Source: Cocos nucifera
Taxonomy: Eukaryota; Streptophyta; Magnoliopsida; Arecales; Arecaceae
Length of the DNA stretch: 64,000 nt
Assembly: GCA_006176705.1 (NCBI GenBank)
Contig: QRFJ01001013.1
Coordinates: forward strand, 124,501-188,500
Direction of reading: 5' to 3'
In this document: positions 57,313 through 64,000 of the stretch, one piece after another
How positions within the stretch are numbered: the stretch's first letter is position 1
How the letters are laid out: each line of letters starts with the position of its first letter
The notes under the pieces: model-generated
Told to the model about the DNA's origin: nothing
The model's database searches: none
What the model saw: only the letters and a program-made list of their open reading frames with translations
Made by a program: the position numbers and the translations under genes

Positions 57313-59602
57313 TGAAGAAAAAAATCTATTTCTCAGATCAGGTTCGTTCCGATCTGATTGGATCAAGAGGGATATTTTAAAAATTTTTGCTCTTAGATCC
57401 AAATTAGATCTGAGACTCTTCAGATCTAATTTTATCGATCTGATAAAATAAAATAAAATAAAATTAATTAAATCTAATTTAATTGTACCTTGTTATGGGT
57501 AATCCTATTATCCTGTGATGATCTCGATGTTTACTTGAGGTTCTAGATGTAGCCATGCAAGCGTCTGGCCTCTACCGGTATCCACTCGAGCAGAATCTAG
57601 AGATCTTCTTCTTCTCAATCTATTCTCCAAAAATTAGATATGAATTTGATCTTAAAAGTCTTCAAAATAGCTTTTGAAGATCAGTCGTTGTCTCTTGCAG
57701 TAGTGCTGCCTTCTTCCTTTCCTGTCACCTTTCTCTTGCTCGGATCGCACCAAACTTTCACCCAAAAACTCTTGGACGTGGATAAGAGAGAGAGGATATG
57801 AAGGTGGCATAGAGAGGGAGGGAGAGAAGCCTTGTGGCATGGGCAAAGGGTAGAATCTCTCAATCCTAGGTGCAGACAAGGTTTATATAGACTCGAGTGC
57901 GCCATGCAGTGCCATATCATCCCGATCAATCATGGCTTTTGATGCAATCATATCTAAATCTGATTGGTAGAATGACATCATCTAATCCAATCAAATTAGT
58001 ATCCCTCACAAACCTCCTTAGTTGGCACCAAGACTGATCAAAGAGGACTCTTTGGCACCACCCAAGTTGAAAGCATGAAGCAACCTGGAGTCCCATCTGT
58101 ATGGGACTCCAGGCGTGATCCTCATATGGTGCATGCCTTCCTAGGTGTGTGCCCCTTTCCTTTCTACTTTTTAGCAAGGGGATAAAGCCCCATGTTCTCT
58201 CCTATGGATGCATGACACATGGACAGATGTCTAAGTGTCAAAGGTCAACGTTTGACCAAAATCAAAGGACAAGATTTAGCAGATGATGGAAAATGACAGG
58301 TGTTGTCTCAAATTTATCTCATAAATTAATACAACCCTTTCCTTACCTAGACAAGCTCCAATCCGACTAAGTAATGGTTCCTGAGTGAGCTCAAACATAT
58401 TTGGCTCAATCGAGACAAGCTTTAATGATTGTTGAAGGAGAACATTAGGCTCAATCGTGTGCTAGCACGATTTCCTTGAACCTAATTGAATCTTATTCAA
58501 ATCAATTGAATTGGGTTAGTCCAATTGATGATATCTAAATCTAAATCCTTGTTTGTGTGATCCAGTTAGGTTTAGTTCCATATGGTATTGGGATACATCA
58601 TGATCTTTATCATCGACATCATCGAAACACCTTCCGATGGATCAAAACTTTTTTGATTTAGATAATTAGTATGATCGATCATCCAAATCATTCTAATTGC
58701 TCCCAAAATTCATCAGTGACACCTAGCAGCATATGGTGGCAATCCATCAAAACTAAAAATGATCCTCTCGGTGTAGTTTCCTGTGTGATTAAGTTCCTAT
58801 ATTTTGAGCCCTGATCGGATTAGGGTTAAGGTGATCTCATCAAACCCTAATTTTCATTATATGAATTAATCATTCGATTCAAGTTCAATGTGAAAACCCT
58901 AATAGAAACTCTTTCTATTATTTCACTCTGCCATGGCCATAGGCTTATAGATTTGATTCTCATGATCATCATAGGGCTGCTCCTCATCCACCGAGGTGGA
59001 TAGATCTCCTATTGGTGCAATCCAATTCCTACAATGAACATGTTATAGGCAAATTACACCTCAGGGTTCCGAATGGCTAGGAGATCAAGTTATAGTGTAG
59101 TCAAACTATAACATCCTCAAGGTGAACTACTGATGCACCTCAGGTCAAAGAACTAGACACACTACTATAACTTCGAGCCAGTCATCGACGAGAAGATAGA
59201 CTTTCTCATGATCGCTCGAGGTGGTCACGCCCAGTGCCTTCATTCTCCAATGACTACCTATACTCTTACTCCGATGTCTCTACACCATAAACTCAAGACT
59301 CATCTATCCTAAAGAAGCGATCGTATGCCAACCTTTCAGATCAATCACCATCCTCATGATGATCCTACGGTCGGAAGCATTTTATGAGTTAATAATGAAA
59401 ATTCATGTCTTAAATTTTCAACTCTTAAAAATATGAACTATTATTACCATTAACTTAAGGGATGTATCACAGACACTTTCAAATACACATTATGATAGAA
59501 GATAATCTATTTTATTATTTATAGTCAAAATTATAATTTTGTTCTTAGATGTGTATTACAAGTGTCAGCCAATTCTGGCTTCTAGGGCACACATATCTAA
59601 CA
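57313..59602 (-). repeat. E11 3' LTR
   Basis: 2290 bp, + strand TGAAGAAAAAAATC to ATATCTAACA. Left end set by where E9 LTR homology stops, right end by the TG/CA terminus beside pol. Has no long internal array. A TATATAAA site lies at 57892-57899 (- strand). Confidence 0.75.
57892..57899 (-). promoter_or_regulatory. TATA box in E11 LTR
   Basis: TATATAAA on the - strand in a CGAGTC-TATATAAA-CCTTGTCTGC setting. A good plant core promoter match, but with no second LTR to confirm conservation. Confidence 0.5.
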
Positions 59603-59629
59603 AATTTTTACTTGACCTAAAGCCAATTA

Positions 59630-62600
59630 GCTACAAATTTAAGTTCCATCTTCTTAAGATGGATTTCGATCTTCTGTTGGCCTAACGACTTTATGAGTGG
59701 GTCTGCCACATTGTATGCGGAGTTGACTCTCTTGACCTCTAACCTTTCTAGAGGTAATCATAGATGAGGTGATATCGCCGCTCGATGTGCTTGAATTTCT
59801 GGTGAGACCTCAGCTCCTTAGCAAGGGCTATAGCACCATTATTGTCATAGTACAGAGGAATGGCATTCGATGGCATCACTCCAATCTCTACGAAAAATTT
59901 TTTATACCAGAATGCCTCCTTCATAGCTTCTGATGCAACGCTGTATTCTGCTTCCATGATGGAATCTGCTATCACTATTTGCTTAGAATTTTTTCAACTG
60001 ACAGCACCACCATTACATACAAACAGATTTTCAGATGTCAACTTTCGATCATCTATATCGTACATAAAATCTGGGTCATATATCCATGGACTTGGAGTTC
60101 TCCATTACCAAAAATCAACAACATATCCTTAGTTCTTCTTAAATACTTAAGGATATATTTCACAAAATTCTAATGTTCTTCACCTGGATTCGACTGATAT
60201 CTGCTTGTGATACTTATAGCATGGGCTATATCAGGTTGTGTACATAACATGGCATACATGAGGCTCCCTATTGCAGAAGCATAAGAAATCTTGCTCATGC
60301 ATTCAATCTCCTCAGGTGTATTGAACACATTTTTTTGGAGAGATGAATGCCATGTCTGAAGGATACTAATCTCCTCTTGGAGTTTTTCATGCTAAACCTC
60401 TTTTAACACTTCCTCTATGTACATCTTGTGTGAAAGACCAAGCATCTTATTCGGTCTATCTCTATAGACTTTGATTCCTAGAATGAAGGATGCTTCTCCT
60501 AGGTCTTTCATGAAGAATTCTTTAGATAACCATATTTTAATTATGGTCAATATGGGAATATCATTTTCAATAAGGAGGATATCATCCATATACAGTATGA
60601 GGAAGACAATAGCATTTCCACTAACTTTTTTAAAAATACATGGTTCCTCCTCATTTTTGATGAAACCAAATAATTTGATCACATCATTAAAATGAGTATT
60701 CCAACTCTGAGATGCTTGCTTAAGTCCATATATCAATATTTGCAGCTTGCATACTTTGTGATCAGCATCACTAGATGTGAAACCTAATGGTTGTTTCATA
60801 TAGATATCTTCCTCAAGGTATCCATTTAGGAATGTCATTTTTATGTTCATTTATCATATTCATAATCAAAATAGACTGTAACAACAAGCAATGTGCGGAT
60901 GGATTTTAGCGTAGCTACTGACAGAAAGGTATCCTGATAGTCAATGCCTTCGTGCTAACTATAATCTTTTGCCACTAATCTAGCTTTGAATGTCTCTATA
61001 TTTCCATCTATATCAATCTTTCTCTTAAAGATCCATTTACACCCAATAGGTACTATACCTTCTGGTGGATCTACCAAGGTCCAGACTTGGTTTGAGTGCA
61101 TCGAGTTAATTTTTGACTTCATTCCCTCTAACCACTTTTTGGAGTCGATATCTGATATCGCCTCATCATAGGTTTTGGGATCACCATGAATCCCATTATC
61201 TATGAGGAACATTTCCTCTACTTTCTCTGAAATTGTACCTATGTACCTCTTAGAGGGATGGAAAATCCTTTTCGATCTACGAGGTGGAGGAGGTAGTGAT
61301 TGTATTGGCTCAACCTGATTTGGTTCCATGGAGTCCTTAGCTCATTCCTCTTAGGAGACTTTCTCCTCTAGCTTGATCTGCTTTCCAATGCCGCTATCTT
61401 GAATAACCTATTTTTCAAAAAAAATGGCATGCCAACTCACAATCACATTGTGGTCTTCTGGAATGTAGAAATAATATCCTAATGACCCTTTAGGATATCC
61501 TATGAATCAAGCTCTAAAGGACCTATATTCTAACTTGTCTGCTTGTTGTCTTTTGACATGAGCCGGACAACTCCAAATTCTGAGGTGACTCAAACTTGGT
61601 TTCTTACCATGCCATATCTCGTATGATGTGGTAGGAATAATTTTACAGGGAATCCTAATTAGTAAATATATTATAGTTAACAGACTATGTCCCCAAAGAA
61701 AATTAGGAAGGTCTGTGAAGCTCATCATGAATCGAACCACATCTAATAGGATCCAATTTCTTCGTTTTGAAATTTTGTTGAGTTGAGGTATTCCAGGTAG
61801 AGTCCATTGAGAGACTTTGCCATTTTGCTTGAGATAGTTCAGAGATTTTCGACTAAGGTATTCACCTTCTTGATCAGATCGAAGAACCTTAATGGGTTTT
61901 TCAGTTTGCTTTTCAACTTCACATCTAAATTTTTTGAACTTTTCAAAAGCTTCAGACTTATGTCTCATAAGATACACATATTCATACCGAGATAAATCAT
62001 CAGTAAAGATTATGAAGTAATCAAAGTTACCTCTAGCCAACACATCAATGGACCGCTCACATCAGTATGTACTAGGGCAAGTAGATCCATGGCCCTATCC
62101 CCATGTCCTACAAAAGGGAGTTTAGTCATTTTGCTATGAAGATATAATTCACAAATTGGATATGACTCGAAAGTCAATGGACTCAATAGTCCAATTTTCT
62201 CTAATTTGTTAACCCCATCTTCTGCTATATGACCTACCCTTAGGTGCCATGGATATTTATCATTTAGACTATCCCTGGGTCATTTTATGGCATTCATATT
62301 TTGCTGGATATTAAAGATTGATACATCAATATGTAACTGGTAGAGACTGTTAATGAGAAAACTACTTACAATTTTATTTCCTTTATAAAGAATATTACAA
62401 TGGTCCTTAAGAAAACTAATTACATAGCCTTCTTATGCTAAACATGAAACAGAAATCAAATTCCTGCTTATTACAGGCACATAATAACAATCCCTAAGTA
62501 CTAAATCTAAGCCAGATGGTAGTCGAAGAGGGTAGGTTCCCATGGCCAAAGCAGAAACCCTTGCTCCATTTTCGATGTATAGGATCATCTCACCATCCCT

Positions 62601-62700
62601 CAGCCTCCTGCTATCCTCAAGATCCTGCATGAAAGTGCACAAATGAGCACTAAAACCAAAGTCAAGAACCCAACTGGATGCAGAAGAAATCATAAGGTTA
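59630..62700 (-). pseudogene. pol: E11 pol: protease, integrase, RT, RNase H
   Basis: Protease SSWVLDFGFSAHLC (near 62680; catalytic Asp-Ser/Thr-Gly is Asp-Phe-Gly) and LRDCYYVPVISRNLISVS. Integrase: FDYFIIFTDDLSRYEYVYL, LRSDQEGEYLS, NFLWGHSLLTIIYLL, IWHGKKPSLSHLRIW on an open stretch at 61507-62043. RT: WTLVDPPEGIVPIGCKWIFK, KMTFLNGYLEEDIYMKQP, YGLKQASQSWN, YMDD (60581-60592). RNase H: MEAEYSVASEAMKEAFWYKK and YYDNNGAIALAKE, ending VANWL. Stops at intervals break it, but long frames persist, so it is among the better preserved copies here. Confidence 0.83.
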
Positions 62701-63550
62701 GATTCAATAACAAGCTTACCTCCAAAAGGATCTATCTCCTTATTATTCTTTAGGGTGCCTAGGTATGTAGGGCAATTTCGCTTTTGGTGGCCGTCAGTAT
62801 TACAATGAAAATATTTTTCTTTGTCAGTGGCCTTCTTCTTCCGCTCTGCCTTCTTTTTCTTTCCATCTTCTATCTTTTCATAGACTTTTTCTACTTTCCA
62901 AAAGACTTTCTTTTGAAAGAAGTCAGTTTTATAGCAAGTACTGAGGTTTTAAAATCTTTCATAGAAAACTCAGCAGTAACCAGCATATTCATAAGTTTGA
63001 CCAGAGTATTCTGAAGTTTATGCATATGGTAGTTCATGATGAACTGTCCATATGCATCTGTTAAGGATTATAAAATTATATCATTCTATAGATCCTGGGC
63101 TAACTTCACTTTGAGCTTCTCAAGCTCTTTCAAGTCCTTGATCATCATCAGATAATAATCTTGGACTGATTGCCCATCATGCATTTTAGCCTTAAAAAAT
63201 CATTTAGTGATCTGATATTTGGCTGTGCAACTCTGTTTATCAAACAACTCTTATAGGTGAGCCAACATTTGGCGAGCAGTCTTGATATCTTCATGTTGGT
63301 GCTGAAGCTTATCAGACATCGAGCCCGACATGTAGTATCTGACCTTGTTATCTTCATCCATCCATTTGTTAAGAGATGCTCTTTGTTCAGTGGTCGGATG
63401 GACTGATAAGGTAGGAGAATCTTGGTCCAATACATTAGTTAACTTCTCAAAATCTAAAATAATTTTAAAGTTCTAGAGCTAATCTTTATAATTGAATCCG
63501 ATCAGTCTATGGGTGTCCAGGATATGAGCTAGTAGGTTGGATGCAGATAT
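62700..63550 (-). pseudogene. gag: E11 gag, copia type
   Basis: The expected start codon is ATA (63548-63550) followed by SASNLLAHILDTHRLIG. Then ILDFEKLTNVLDQD, RASLNKWMDEDNKV, GSMSDKLQHQHEDIKTA, MHDGQSVQDYYLMMIKDLKEL and a knuckle YFHCNTDGHQKRNC (62772-62813), whose first Cys is Tyr. Frames change several times. Loss of the ATG and knuckle Cys by G-to-A changes implies no function. Confidence 0.75.
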
Positions 63551-64000
63551 TTTTCTTTTTTCTATAGAGAGTCAAAGTTTTTAGTTAGATTTTATAATTA
63601 AGACTTGACAATTTATTTAAGAATTTGATTTTTAAACAAATTAGCTCCTACTATTTTCTTCAAATCCCTACACTCCCTCTATAGAGATGCAAAAATCTCC
63701 ATGATTAATAATTTCTAATGGGTGGTGCAGTCCCACCAACTGACTCATCACCTCACCTAATAGTTATTGATGATGGGTTAACCAATGAGTGAACAACTCT
63801 TATCCAATGATGCTCTAATCATAGTGCACTCAGGCTTGATCTCTAATTCATAAATCTCACCATGCCCAGAATATTGATCCACTCCTTAGATAAGTCAGAC
63901 CCATTATTTGCATAGATTGAATTCCTAATTGAGTCTCTCACCATATCCAGAATATTGAGCCCAATCCATCCTCTAGCCCATAGCATCTAATGCCTAATAG
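63551..64000 (-). other. E11 leader region
   Basis: No coding signal. A phrase of about 85 bp, containing TCAATATTCTGG and CATGGTGAGA words on the - strand, occurs twice (about 63850-63890 and 63935-63975). This should be the untranslated leader or the beginning of the 5' LTR. Confidence 0.45.

Larger units (their letters stand above)
57313..64000 (-). mobile_element. E11: Ty1/copia element running off the right edge
   Basis: 3' LTR (57313-59602), then on the - strand RNase H, RT, integrase, protease, gag and a leader. The 5' LTR is outside the window. Pol order is copia. Its protease (LDFGFSAHLC) and LTR start (TGTTAGATATGTGTGCCC) differ from E6, so it is another family. Confidence 0.8.

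Noticed and set aside
1..64000. tRNA or rRNA genes, endogenous pararetrovirus, or host exons
   Set aside because: I saw no rRNA core, no tRNA cloverleaf beyond PBS matches, no movement or coat protein motifs, and no exon-like coding run that is not explained by gag, pol, the env-position ORF or a tandem array.

Overview
The window is repeat-rich plant nuclear DNA, with no cellular gene, rRNA or tRNA that I can recognise. It is almost entirely a stack of nested LTR retrotransposons plus one end of a CACTA DNA transposon. The host is a flowering plant with a large, methylated genome. A monocot such as a palm is possible, but that is a weak impression; the sequence has no diagnostic host gene. 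Nearly all coding parts are decayed, with in-frame stops, frameshifts and lost catalytic residues. I label the elements E1 to E11.

1-9072: E1 is a Ty3/gypsy element of the Tat type on the + strand. Visible are the last codons of pol (3-137), a 3' noncoding region with a 113-bp tandem array (6069-7975) and the 3' LTR (7976-9072). Inside it, on the - strand, lies E2 (165-6068). E2 has the same LTR family, two 1112-bp LTRs, PBS, PPT and a CTCTA/CTCTG duplication, but only gag scraps and two tandem arrays. 9073-10503 holds unassigned sequence and a CACTA end with subterminal repeats (E3, from 9354).

10504-46478: E4 is a SIRE-like Ty1/copia element on the + strand (LTR, PBS, gag, no pol, and an ORF in the env-like position after pol). 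That ORF is split by E5 (15015-44560, + strand, exact CTCTA duplication), a Tat-type gypsy element with gag, protease, RT, RNase H and a truncated integrase. E5 is itself interrupted twice: in gag by E6 (17861-28731, - strand copia, 2.9-kb LTRs, pol but no visible gag) and in its 3' LTR by E7 (32839-43687, - strand SIRE-like copia with gag, pol and the same env-position ORF).

46479-64000: E8 (- strand) and E9 (+ strand) are two diverged copia 3' halves joined head to head inside integrase near 50,950. E9 is interrupted at the last codons of pol by E10 (53249-56625, a gag-only copia derivative). Its 3' LTR is interrupted by E11 (57313 to past the right edge, - strand copia).

Insertion order follows from the nesting: E4, then E5, then E6 and E7; E1 then E2; E9 then E10 and E11. 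Each of the five elements complete inside the window (E2, E5, E6, E7, E10) has a flanking 5-bp duplication. Four of the five pairs carry exactly one mismatch and each mismatch is a transition. Many LTR ends read TA instead of TG/CA, as expected of long-methylated silent DNA. I found no cassette that looks like a new enzymatic or defence system. The most unusual items are the parasitic element architectures (E2, E4, E6, E10), the env-position ORF, the hairpin array in the E6 LTRs and the E8/E9 inverted junction.
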